A stretch of 64,000 nucleotides of DNA, taken from the NCBI RefSeq assembly GCF_006363895.1, contig NZ_CP040953.1, one strand, 5' to 3'. The stretch comes from Methylopumilus universalis (GTDB lineage: Bacteria; Pseudomonadota; Gammaproteobacteria; Burkholderiales; Methylophilaceae). Position numbers and translations under genes: made by a program. Shown here in pieces: positions 1 to 7,783 of this stretch. Under the pieces are notes generated by a model, which had not been told where the DNA came from, did no database searches, and saw only the letters and a list, made by a program, of their open reading frames with translations. The stretch's first letter is position 1, and every line of letters starts with the position of its first letter.

Positions 1-473
1 TGAATGACAAATCCGATATCACCTAATTTTGCACCTGGCTTAACTTTTTGAATACCAAGCCACATAGCTTCATAGGTGAGTTTACATAAACGCTTAGCTT
101 GAATTGAAGTATCTCCCAATAGAAACATGCGGCTTGTATCGCCATGGAAACCATCTTTAATAACCGTAATATCTATATTTACAATATCTCCATCTTTAAG
201 TGCCTTTGGGCCTGGCACACCATGGCAAATCTGATGATTAATGGAAGTGCAAATAGATTTTGGATACGGAGTATGTCCATCCGGTGCGTAATTTAAGGGG
301 GCCGGGATTGTTTTTTGTACATTCACCATGAAATCATGACAAAGCTTATCAATTTCTTCAGTGGTAATGCCTGGGATAACAAAAGGTGTAATATAATCAA
401 GTACTTGTGATGCTAGCGTACCAGCAATACGCATTTTTTCTATTTCTTGGGAATTTTTGATGTGTATTGTCAT
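1..473 (-). CDS. map: Methionine aminopeptidase type I (5' part; C-terminus lies off the left edge)
   Basis: Removes the initiator methionine from nascent proteins in the cytosol. About 157 N-terminal residues can be read leftwards from an ATG at 473-471. They show the family signature: NHQICHGVP carries the substrate histidine (E. coli H79 equivalent), and NIDITV and GDTSRMF carry the first two metal aspartates (E. coli D97 and D108 equivalents). The remaining metal ligands (His, Glu, Glu) lie outside the window. The gene is divergent from rpsB, the usual neighbour arrangement in proteobacteria. Confidence 0.96.
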   Translation of the reverse strand, partial: MTIHIKNSQEIEKMRIAGTLASQVLDYITPFVIPGITTEEIDKLCHDFMVNVQKTIPAPLNYAPDGHTPYPKSICTSINHQICHGVPGPKALKDGDIVNIDITVIKDGFHGDTSRMFLLGDTSIQAKRLCKLTYEAMWLGIQKVKPGAKLGDIGFVI

Positions 474-636
474 GATTACTACGTTTAGATTACGTTTGAA
501 CTTGTTTTTCGTGCTATTATAGCGCGCTTCTTCAAGGTTCTTGAGGAAATAATTTTGCATTACCTAACGTTAGGGTGTCTATGAAAATAGATGTAATTAG
601 GTGATGTTTTTTTAACCCATAACAACGGAGTCAATT
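474..636 (+). promoter_or_regulatory. Divergent map/rpsB intergenic region with rpsB promoter and structured leader
   Basis: A plausible sigma70 promoter is TTGAAC at 496-501, a 16-base gap and TATAGC at 518-523. That would give a leader of roughly 105 nt before rpsB. The leader contains the perfect 12-bp palindrome CCTAACGTTAGG (563-574). Its left arm ACCTAA (562-567) can also pair with TTAGGT further down (597-602). Two mutually exclusive stems are therefore possible. Autoregulatory S2-binding leaders are known upstream of rpsB in other proteobacteria; equivalence here is inference. Confidence 0.45.
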
Positions 637-1389
637 ATGTCAGTTACTATGCGTCAAATGTTAGAAGCGGGGGTCCATTTCGGCCACCAAACCCGTTACT
701 GGAATCCAAGAATGGCACCATATATTTTTGGTGACAGGAATAAAATTCACATTGTTAACCTAGAAAAAACATTGCCAATGTTCCAAGAGGCCTTGAAGTA
801 CATCCGCACTCTTGCTGCAAACAAAGGACGTATTCTTTTTGTAGGTACGAAAAGACAAGCCCGAGAAATTCTTAAAGAAGAAGCTTCTCGCGCTGGTGTT
901 TCTTACGTGAATCATCGCTGGTTAGGCGGTATGCTCACAAATTTTAAAACAGTGAGACAGTCTATTAAACGTCTTAATGATTACGAAGCGATGCTTGAAG
1001 ATGGAAGTTTACTTAAGTTTAATAAAAAAGAAGCATTAGGCTATAAGCGTGACTATGAAAAATTACAACGCTCAATTGGCGGTATTAAAGATATGACAGC
1101 ACTGCCTGATGCAATTTTTGTAATCGACGTAGGTCATGAGAGTGGCGCTATAGTTGAAGCAAACAAGCTTGGTATACCTATCATTGGTGTTGTAGACACT
1201 AATAATTCACCTGATGATATTTCATATGTGATTCCTGGCAACGACGACTCAAGCAGAGCCATTAGACTTTACGCAAGAGGTATGGCTGACGCAGTATTAG
1301 AAGGTAAAAGTCAGGCATTAAATGAACTTGCTAAGTCAGTATCGCAAGAAGAAGAATTTGTAGAAGTGACTGAGGCGGTCGCTGAGTAA
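637..1389 (+). CDS. rpsB: 30S ribosomal protein S2
   Basis: Structural protein of the small ribosomal subunit, needed for S1 docking. The 250 residues match the family's usual size of about 240-255. The N-terminal MRQMLEAGVHFGHQTRYWNP block and the internal FVIDVGHE segment are diagnostic. Start is ATG after CGGAG about nine bases upstream. It is first in the rpsB-tsf-pyrH-frr series and is separated from tsf by a hairpin with a T run, so tsf expression is probably reduced relative to rpsB. The acidic tail (EEEFVEVTEAVAE) is ordinary. Confidence 0.98.
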   Translation: MSVTMRQMLEAGVHFGHQTRYWNPRMAPYIFGDRNKIHIVNLEKTLPMFQEALKYIRTLAANKGRILFVGTKRQAREILKEEASRAGVSYVNHRWLGGMLTNFKTVRQSIKRLNDYEAMLEDGSLLKFNKKEALGYKRDYEKLQRSIGGIKDMTALPDAIFVIDVGHESGAIVEANKLGIPIIGVVDTNNSPDDISYVIPGNDDSSRAIRLYARGMADAVLEGKSQALNELAKSVSQEEEFVEVTEAVAE

Positions 1390-1406
1390 TTTTTAAAGCA
1401 TTATTT

Positions 1407-1431
1407 AAAAGGGGCTTCATGCCCCTTTTTT
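1407..1431 (+). terminator. Hairpin with T run between rpsB and tsf
   Basis: AAAAGGGGC (1407-1415) and GCCCCTTTT (1421-1429) form a perfect 9-bp stem with a 5-base loop, followed by Ts. It looks like a Rho-independent terminator or attenuator. No obvious separate tsf promoter was recognised in the 40 bases that follow, so partial read-through is the simplest reading. Confidence 0.8.
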
Positions 1432-1472
1432 AATAATAAATTTATTCATACAGTATTTAAGGAGTAATCAAA

Positions 1473-2348
1473 GTGGCAGAAATAACAGCAAGCATGGTCA
1501 AAGACCTTCGTGATCGCACAGACGCACCTATGATGGATTGTAAAAAAGCATTAACTGAAGCTGATGGTGACAGTGTGCGCGCTGAAGAAATTTTAAGAGT
1601 TCGTTTCGGAAATAAAGCAAGTAAGGCTGCGGGAAGATTGGCCGCTGAGGGTATTGTGATTGCTTTTGTAGCTAAAGACGGCAAAACAGGAACGCTGCTT
1701 GAAGTTAACTCAGAGACAGATTTTTGCGCCAAAAATGAAGACTTTTTAAAGTATACAAACGAACTTGTAAGCACCATCAATGAAAAGAACCCAGCCAACA
1801 TTGAGGCTTTAACAAGTTTAAATATGGCTTCTGGCAATGCTGAGGAAGTTCGCACTCAGCTTGTGGGTAAAATTGGTGAAAATATTACACCACGTCGATT
1901 CGTTCGTTATCAAACAACAGGTCAAATATTTAGTTATATCCACAGCGGAAGAATTGGCGTGCTTCTAGACCTTCAAGGTGGAGATGAGGCTTTAGGAAAA
2001 GATTTGGCTATGCATATTGCAGCAAATAAACCCAAAGCACTTAATGCATCTGGCATTGATGCTGCATTAATTGAGGTTGAGAAACGTGTAGCGATTGAAA
2101 AAGCAAAAGAGGCTGGAAAACCAGAAGCTATGTTAGAAAAAATTGCAGAAGGCACAGTGCAAAAATTCCTTAAAGAGGTCACATTACTGAATCAACCTTT
2201 TGTGAAGGATGACAAAGTAAGCGTTGAGCAATTATTGAAAGCTAACAACGCAACTGTGAATGCTTTTAGCATTTATTCTGTAGCTGAAGGCATTGAAAAG
2301 GCGGTAGTAGATTACGCTGCAGAAGTTGCAGCGGCAGCAAAGGTTTAG
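1473..2348 (+). CDS. tsf: Elongation factor Ts
   Basis: Guanine-nucleotide exchange factor that recycles EF-Tu. 291 residues, typical of proteobacteria (about 283-295). The UBA-like N-terminus has the signature TDAPMMDCKKAL, followed by the conserved LLEVNSETDFCAKNEDF stretch. The start is GTG at 1473, supported by AAGGAG (1459-1464) at good spacing. It follows the rpsB terminator-like hairpin and precedes pyrH with another hairpin between. Confidence 0.98.
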   Translation: MAEITASMVKDLRDRTDAPMMDCKKALTEADGDSVRAEEILRVRFGNKASKAAGRLAAEGIVIAFVAKDGKTGTLLEVNSETDFCAKNEDFLKYTNELVSTINEKNPANIEALTSLNMASGNAEEVRTQLVGKIGENITPRRFVRYQTTGQIFSYIHSGRIGVLLDLQGGDEALGKDLAMHIAANKPKALNASGIDAALIEVEKRVAIEKAKEAGKPEAMLEKIAEGTVQKFLKEVTLLNQPFVKDDKVSVEQLLKANNATVNAFSIYSVAEGIEKAVVDYAAEVAAAAKV

Positions 2349-2364
2349 TCTTATCAAAGCACAT

Positions 2365-2397
2365 AAAGGATTGTATGATTTATACAGTCCTTTTTTT
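2365..2397 (+). terminator. Rho-independent terminator after tsf
   Basis: A 12-bp stem (2365-2376 with 2382-2393, one G-T wobble, 5-base loop) runs directly into a seven-T tract (2391-2397). It should end or attenuate the rpsB-tsf transcript before pyrH. Confidence 0.8.
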
Positions 2398-2439
2398 ATG
2401 TCCCCTGGTTTAAAAATACGTTAAACTTTAAGGAAAATT

Positions 2440-3165
2440 ATGGCCCAATCTGCATACAAAAGAATTATGTTGAAAATATCAGGCGAAGCCTTGATGGGCG
2501 AAGATCCGTTTGGTATTAATCAGCATACTATTTCAAATATAGTTCATGAGATTAAAGAAGCGCTCGATTTAAAAATTCAAATGGGTATTGTGATTGGTGG
2601 TGGCAATATTTTTAGAGGTGTAGCTTTAGGCGCTGCAGGCATGGATAGGGCGACTGCAGATTATATGGGCATGATGGCTACTGTGATGAATGCATTGGCT
2701 CTTCAAGATGCCATGAAACATGCAGGAATTGTAGCCCGTGTTCAATCAGCGCTAAATATAGAACAAGTGGTAGAACCATATATTCGTGGCAAGGCTATTC
2801 GCTATCTTGAAGAGGGTAAAGTGGTTATATTCGCTGCAGGAACAGGAAATCCCTTCTTTACGACTGATACAGCAGCAGCATTGCGAGGCGTAGAAATGAA
2901 TGCAGATATTATGATTAAAGCGACCAAAGTCGATGGTATTTATTCAGAAGACCCTAAAAAAAATCCAAAGGCAAAGCGATACGAAGTTGTCAGTTTTGAT
3001 GAAGCCATTCAAAAGGATTTAAAAGTCATGGATGCCACTGCCCTAACTTTATGTCGAGACCAACAATTACCGATCGCAGTATTTAATATATTTAAATCAG
3101 GGGCATTAAAAAATATTTTATTAGGACAAAATGAAGGCACGCTCGTGATGCCTAATATACATTGA
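2440..3165 (+). CDS. pyrH: Uridylate kinase (UMP kinase)
   Basis: Phosphorylates UMP to UDP with ATP in pyrimidine nucleotide synthesis; cytosolic hexamer. 241 residues, as in E. coli. It belongs to the amino-acid-kinase fold and shows the KISGEALMG phosphate loop, GIVIGGGNIFRG, DYMGMMATVMNALALQ and AAGTGNPFFTTD motifs. ATG start with AAGGA upstream. Its position between tsf and frr is the conserved bacterial order. Confidence 0.98.
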   Translation: MAQSAYKRIMLKISGEALMGEDPFGINQHTISNIVHEIKEALDLKIQMGIVIGGGNIFRGVALGAAGMDRATADYMGMMATVMNALALQDAMKHAGIVARVQSALNIEQVVEPYIRGKAIRYLEEGKVVIFAAGTGNPFFTTDTAAALRGVEMNADIMIKATKVDGIYSEDPKKNPKAKRYEVVSFDEAIQKDLKVMDATALTLCRDQQLPIAVFNIFKSGALKNILLGQNEGTLVMPNIH

Positions 3166-3180
3166 TTAAAGAGGATGGTC

Positions 3181-3738
3181 ATGACTGAAGCAATTAAAGT
3201 AAATGTAAGTGAAAAGATGCAAAAATCTCTAGACTCTTTTAAGTCTGATCTTGCCAAAGTTAGAACAGGTAGAGCACATACTGGACTTTTGGATCATATT
3301 GTCATTGATTATTATGGTTCTATGGTTCCTATTAATCAGGTAGCTGGTGTTAATTTAGGTGATGCAAAAACAATCAATGTGCAGCCTTATGAAAAGAGTA
3401 TGGTCGGTAAAATCGAAAAAGCGATTCGCGATAGCGACCTTGGATTAAATCCCGCAACATCTGGTGACCTTATTCGCGTCCCTATGCCCACACTGACAGA
3501 AGAGCGTAGAAGGGATCTTATAAAAGTTGTTCGAACAGAAGCCGAGTCAGCTAAAGTTGCGATGCGAAATATTAGACGCGATGCAAATGACTCCCTAAAA
3601 AAATTAATCAAAGAAAAAGAAATCAGTGAAGATGATGAACGAAGATCGCAAGATGAAGTTCAAAAAATTACAGATAAGTTTATCGCCGAAATCGATAAAC
3701 TTCTTCAAACAAAAGAATCTGAATTACTCGCAATTTAG
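3181..3738 (+). CDS. frr: Ribosome recycling factor
   Basis: Splits post-termination ribosomes together with EF-G. I place the start at ATG 3181, giving 185 residues, the standard RRF length. An in-frame ATG at 3175 directly touches the GAGG Shine-Dalgarno (3171-3174) and cannot use it, whereas 3181 has six bases of spacing. The three-helix-bundle hallmarks are present: VRTGRAHTGLLDHI, the NLGDAKTINVQPYEK domain II strand and the VRTEAESAKVAMRNIRRDAND helix. Its stop shares one base with the GTG start of uppS. Confidence 0.97.
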   Translation: MTEAIKVNVSEKMQKSLDSFKSDLAKVRTGRAHTGLLDHIVIDYYGSMVPINQVAGVNLGDAKTINVQPYEKSMVGKIEKAIRDSDLGLNPATSGDLIRVPMPTLTEERRRDLIKVVRTEAESAKVAMRNIRRDANDSLKKLIKEKEISEDDERRSQDEVQKITDKFIAEIDKLLQTKESELLAI

Positions 3739-4478
3739 TGTTTAATTTCTTTCGTCCATTACGAGCCAAAGAAGCGCTATTAGAAAAACCTAAACACATC
3801 GCTATTATTATGGATGGTAATGGGAGATGGGCAAAGAAACGACTAATGCCACGCATTTCCGGCCATAAAAAAGGTTTAGAATCAGTTAGAACAGTTATTA
3901 CGCAATGCCAAAAATTAAACATACCTTTTCTAACATTATTTGCTTTTAGCACAGAAAATTGGTTGAGACCTAGACAGGAAGTTAATTTTTTAATGTCATT
4001 GTTTCAAGAATCAATTAAAAAAGAATCGTCAGCCCTCATTAAGCATAATGTCAGATTTAAGTTAATTGGTGACAGAAAACCGTTTCCAAAAAAACTCGTT
4101 GATAAAATAAAAGAACTTGAAAAGCTTACTGAAAAAAATACCGGGCTAACATTAAGTGTTGCAATTAATTATGGTGGAAGATGGGATATTGTGAATGCAG
4201 TTAATAAGCATCAAAAAGAAACGCTTTCTAAAAAACCATTAACTCAAAAAAATCTCATTCAAAACCTATCTTTAAATTACGCACCAGATCCGGACCTCTT
4301 AATTAGAACCGGCGGAGAAAAACGTATTAGTAATTTTTTAATTTGGCAGTTTTCATATTCTGAGCTTTATTTTACAGAGACGTTATGGCCTGATTTTAAT
4401 GAAAGGGCGCTTATGACTGCATTGTTTGAATTTCAAAAAAGAGAGCGCCGGTATGGCAAAACAAGCGAGCAATTATAA
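3738..4478 (+). CDS. uppS: Undecaprenyl diphosphate synthase
   Basis: Cis-prenyltransferase that makes the C55 lipid carrier for peptidoglycan and O-antigen at the inner membrane. 246 residues. The phosphate-binding IIMDGNGRWA motif has its catalytic Asp near residue 26. Further motifs are FSTENWLRP, and RTGGEKRISNFLIWQ near the C-terminus. The start is GTG overlapping the last base of the frr stop, without a clear ribosome site, so translation is probably coupled. The stop of uppS abuts the cdsA ATG. Confidence 0.96.
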   Translation: MFNFFRPLRAKEALLEKPKHIAIIMDGNGRWAKKRLMPRISGHKKGLESVRTVITQCQKLNIPFLTLFAFSTENWLRPRQEVNFLMSLFQESIKKESSALIKHNVRFKLIGDRKPFPKKLVDKIKELEKLTEKNTGLTLSVAINYGGRWDIVNAVNKHQKETLSKKPLTQKNLIQNLSLNYAPDPDLLIRTGGEKRISNFLIWQFSYSELYFTETLWPDFNERALMTALFEFQKRERRYGKTSEQL

Positions 4479-5279
4479 ATGTTGATATCAAGAATATTCT
4501 CAGCTTTTATTATGCTTTTAGTTTTTTTATCTTCTTTATTTCTATTTTCAGGAAGTTTTTTTTCATTTGTCATCTATGTAACTTCACTCTTAGCGCTCTA
4601 TGAATGGTCAAAACTTTTATATTTCAAATCTCTTGAAAAAAAGATTTTTTTAGCCATCTCGTTATGCTTCATTTATCTAATTGATAAATTTCTCACTTAT
4701 GATCATGCTAGATTTATTTTAATTAGCGCCTCCATCTTTTGGATTTTTATAGCACCTTTATTTTTAGTATTTAAAATACATCTTAAAAATTTCTACTTTA
4801 GTTCTTTGATTGGCTGGATGTTGATCATTCCACTTATTGTTGCTTTAAATTATTTGATTCAATTAAGTCCTTGGGCTGTGCTTCTCGTTTTAACGACTAT
4901 TTGGCTTGCGGATTCGGGTGCTTATTTTTTTGGAAAACAATTTGGTAAGAGAAAGCTTGCGCCGTCTATTAGTCCCGGCAAAACATGGGAAGGCTTTATA
5001 GGAGCTCTATTTGTTGTTTCATTATTTTCGATCACACTGACTTATTTTGGCTTTGTTAATTCTTACGAATCTATTTTATTTTTTATTTTAATTTTATTGT
5101 TAAGTGTTGAAGGCGATTTATTTGAGTCATACATTAAGAGAGTGGCTAAAGTTAAAGATAGTGGTGATTTAATCCCTGGTCACGGTGGCGTTCTTGATCG
5201 GATTGATAGTTTGTGTTCTAGCCTTCCTCTCGCGACTTTAATACTTGTTTCACCATCTTTTTTCGGGCAACTTATTTAA
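4479..5279 (+). CDS. cdsA: Phosphatidate cytidylyltransferase (CDP-diacylglycerol synthase)
   Basis: Integral inner-membrane enzyme converting phosphatidic acid and CTP to CDP-diacylglycerol, the entry to phospholipid headgroup synthesis. 266 residues, mostly hydrophobic with several transmembrane spans. The C-terminal signature SYIKRVAKVKDSGD followed by LIPGHGGVLDRIDS is diagnostic of the family. ATG directly follows the uppS stop, and its own stop is followed immediately by the GTG of dxr, so these genes are translationally linked. Confidence 0.96.
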   Translation: MLISRIFSAFIMLLVFLSSLFLFSGSFFSFVIYVTSLLALYEWSKLLYFKSLEKKIFLAISLCFIYLIDKFLTYDHARFILISASIFWIFIAPLFLVFKIHLKNFYFSSLIGWMLIIPLIVALNYLIQLSPWAVLLVLTTIWLADSGAYFFGKQFGKRKLAPSISPGKTWEGFIGALFVVSLFSITLTYFGFVNSYESILFFILILLLSVEGDLFESYIKRVAKVKDSGDLIPGHGGVLDRIDSLCSSLPLATLILVSPSFFGQLI

Positions 5280-6467
5280 GTGGAAACAATTGTTATCTTA
5301 GGCTCAACTGGAAGTATTGGTTGCAATGCACTTCAAGTTATAAAGCTTCATCAAGACAAATATAAGGTTTTTGCGCTCACAGCCAATGGAAATGTTGATC
5401 TATTAACAGAGCAATGCAGTGAATTTGAACCTCAATTTGCCTTTGCTTTAAATCGACAGGCAAACCAACAACTTAAGAAAAATCTACTTGCATTGAATTC
5501 AAAAACAATCGTTTTAGATGATGAAAATTCTCTAGATTGGCTTGCCTCTCATAAAGAAACGAACACAGTTATTTCAGCTATTGTAGGTGCGGCAGGACTT
5601 AAGCCTACAATGGCAGCTGCAAATAGTGGAAAAAAGATTTTGTTAGCCAACAAGGAAACGCTTGTCATGGCCGGGGAATTGTTTGTTAAAGCTGTAAAAC
5701 AATCCAATGCCACCTTAATACCTATAGATAGCGAACATAATGCGATTTTACAAGTGCTGCCACAAAGTAAAAAATTAAACTATAAATCCAATGGCATTAG
5801 AAAGATTTTATTGACTGCATCTGGCGGACCTTTTAGGACTTCTACTAAGGAAGAACTTAAACATGTGACACCGAAAGAGGCTTTACGTCATCCAAATTGG
5901 ATTATGGGCAAAAAGATTACGATCGATTCCGCAACGATGATGAATAAAGGTCTGGAAGTAATTGAGGCTTGTTGGTTATTTGATATTCCAGCTTCAGATA
6001 TTGAAGTGGTTATTCACCCTCAGAGTATTATTCATTCCCTTGTAGAGTATGTTGATGGAAGTACGCTTGCGCAATTGGGCAATCCCGACATGAGAACGCC
6101 TATTGCTTATGCATTAAGTCACCCTGAAAGAATTGAATCTGGAGTTTTGGGGCTTGATCTTATTAAAACAAAAAGACTTGATTTTGAAGCGCCTGATTTA
6201 GATAAATTTCCTTGCCTTGGATTGGCTTACAAAGCGCTTCATATAGGCAAGAATGCACCTACTATTCTTAATGCAGCTAATGAAGTAGCTGTCGAAGCTT
6301 TTTTAAAAGAATCTATCACTTTTAATCAGATCGCAGAATTGATTGAATTTTGTATGGATGCTGTTGAGCCTCAAAGCTTGGATTCTATCGAAACAGTTTT
6401 AGAGGTAGACAGTAAGACACGTCATCTTGCACTTTCTTGGATTGATTGCCACAACTTAACTTCATGA
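5280..6467 (+). CDS. dxr: 1-deoxy-D-xylulose 5-phosphate reductoisomerase
   Basis: Second step of the MEP isoprenoid pathway: NADPH-dependent conversion of DXP to MEP. 395 residues, normal size. N-terminal Rossmann motif LGSTGSIG, the NKETLVMAG block, the metal-site region PIDSEHNAI and the flexible-loop region LTASGGPFR and HPNW are all present. GTG start abuts the cdsA stop. The last codons overlap rseP by ATGA. It supplies isoprenoid for the neighbouring uppS product. Confidence 0.97.
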   Translation: METIVILGSTGSIGCNALQVIKLHQDKYKVFALTANGNVDLLTEQCSEFEPQFAFALNRQANQQLKKNLLALNSKTIVLDDENSLDWLASHKETNTVISAIVGAAGLKPTMAAANSGKKILLANKETLVMAGELFVKAVKQSNATLIPIDSEHNAILQVLPQSKKLNYKSNGIRKILLTASGGPFRTSTKEELKHVTPKEALRHPNWIMGKKITIDSATMMNKGLEVIEACWLFDIPASDIEVVIHPQSIIHSLVEYVDGSTLAQLGNPDMRTPIAYALSHPERIESGVLGLDLIKTKRLDFEAPDLDKFPCLGLAYKALHIGKNAPTILNAANEVAVEAFLKESITFNQIAELIEFCMDAVEPQSLDSIETVLEVDSKTRHLALSWIDCHNLTS

Positions 6468-7783
6468 CAACTTTTTTTGTCTTTATTCTTACGATTAGTA
6501 TTGTTGTAGGTATTCATGAATTTGGTCATTTTCAAATGGCACGTTGGTGCAATGTTAAAGTATTAAAGTTCTCAATTGGATTTGGCAAACCTCTTTTTAC
6601 TTTTCGTTTTGGCAAAGATAGAACCGAATTTGCTATATCTTCTATCCCCTTAGGTGGCTATGTAAAGCTTTTAGACGAAAATAATATTGAGACAAGTGAA
6701 AAAGTTAACAAAATTGATCTTAAAAGAGCATTTAATCGACAGCCTTTAATCAAACGTTTTCTTATTGTGGCTTCCGGCCCCTTAATTAATATTATTTTGG
6801 GTATTTTGATTTTTTCTTTTATCTTTATGCATGGTTCAAAGCAAATTAAGCCATCCATTAGTGAACTTCCAATTTCGAGCGAAGCTTACCAGTTAGGACT
6901 CAGAGCGGGGGATGAGATCGCATCCCTTGATGGCAGTGAAATCAAATCTTTAGAAGACTTACTTACTTCCATAAAAGACCAAAAAAAAGTATTTCAAGAT
7001 GTAGGCTTGAAGCGGAATGGCGGGATCACCCATATTAAAAATCTTATATGGACCGATGAAATCAAGGTTTTTCCATATGGACTCCCCATTTTAATTCAAT
7101 CAGTGGAGACAGGAAGTATTGCTGAAAAAATAGGGTTACGGACACATGATCAAATGCTTATGGTAGATCAAATTCCCATTAAAGACATTCCAGATTTGAT
7201 CGCTAGTGTGCAAAAAAACTGGTCACAGTCTTATTCTTTAACGATAAAAAGAGAAAATATTATTCAATATATTCATATAGATAAAGAACTATTTGAAAGT
7301 AAAGTCGATAAAAAAAGAATTGGGATTGCACTAGGTTATGATGATGTAGTTATTAAGACTCATTTAGTTGAAGTAAAGCACACATTTGAAGAGTCTATTA
7401 AAAAATCACTGGTCCAAACTTATGCTTTTTTCAACCTAACCTTAAAAACATTTAAGAATCTACTAACACAAAAAACCGATTTTAAAGATTTGGGTGGGCC
7501 TATAGCAATTGCAAATATGGCTTCTTCTTCATTTGTGGAAGGGACTTTCCCTTATATTCAGTTTATTGGATTGATTAGTTTAAATATTGGGATATTGAAT
7601 TTATTGCCTATTCCATTATTGGACGGGGGTTATTTGCTTTTCTATCTCATTGAGTTTGTTAGAAGGAAGCCCTTATCAAACAAAAAAATGATGATAAGTC
7701 AAAGGGTTGGAATGTTAATTTTGGGTTTACTTACTGGAATTGCGTTGTATAATGACGCCTGTCGATACCTATTAGGAAGCTAA
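6464..7783 (+). CDS. rseP: Site-2 protease RseP, inner-membrane zinc metalloprotease
   Basis: Intramembrane protease that cleaves anti-sigma factors such as RseA and remnant signal peptides. I choose ATG 6464 (439 residues), which overlaps the dxr stop as ATGA; a longer upstream alternative would add only six residues. The zinc motif HEFGH is at residues 18-22 in the first membrane helix. Two PDZ regions follow in the periplasmic part, and the third metal ligand lies in NLLPIPLLDGGYLL. The GGPIAIANMAS segment is typical. It overlaps bamA by one base. Confidence 0.95.
   Translation: MTTFFVFILTISIVVGIHEFGHFQMARWCNVKVLKFSIGFGKPLFTFRFGKDRTEFAISSIPLGGYVKLLDENNIETSEKVNKIDLKRAFNRQPLIKRFLIVASGPLINIILGILIFSFIFMHGSKQIKPSISELPISSEAYQLGLRAGDEIASLDGSEIKSLEDLLTSIKDQKKVFQDVGLKRNGGITHIKNLIWTDEIKVFPYGLPILIQSVETGSIAEKIGLRTHDQMLMVDQIPIKDIPDLIASVQKNWSQSYSLTIKRENIIQYIHIDKELFESKVDKKRIGIALGYDDVVIKTHLVEVKHTFEESIKKSLVQTYAFFNLTLKTFKNLLTQKTDFKDLGGPIAIANMASSSFVEGTFPYIQFIGLISLNIGILNLLPIPLLDGGYLLFYLIEFVRRKPLSNKKMMISQRVGMLILGLLTGIALYNDACRYLLGS

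Noticed and set aside
1457..1855. Long open frame on the - strand opposite tsf.
   Set aside because: It is antisense to a certain gene, has no ribosome site, and its low-complexity Ser/Leu composition is that of a mirrored coding strand.
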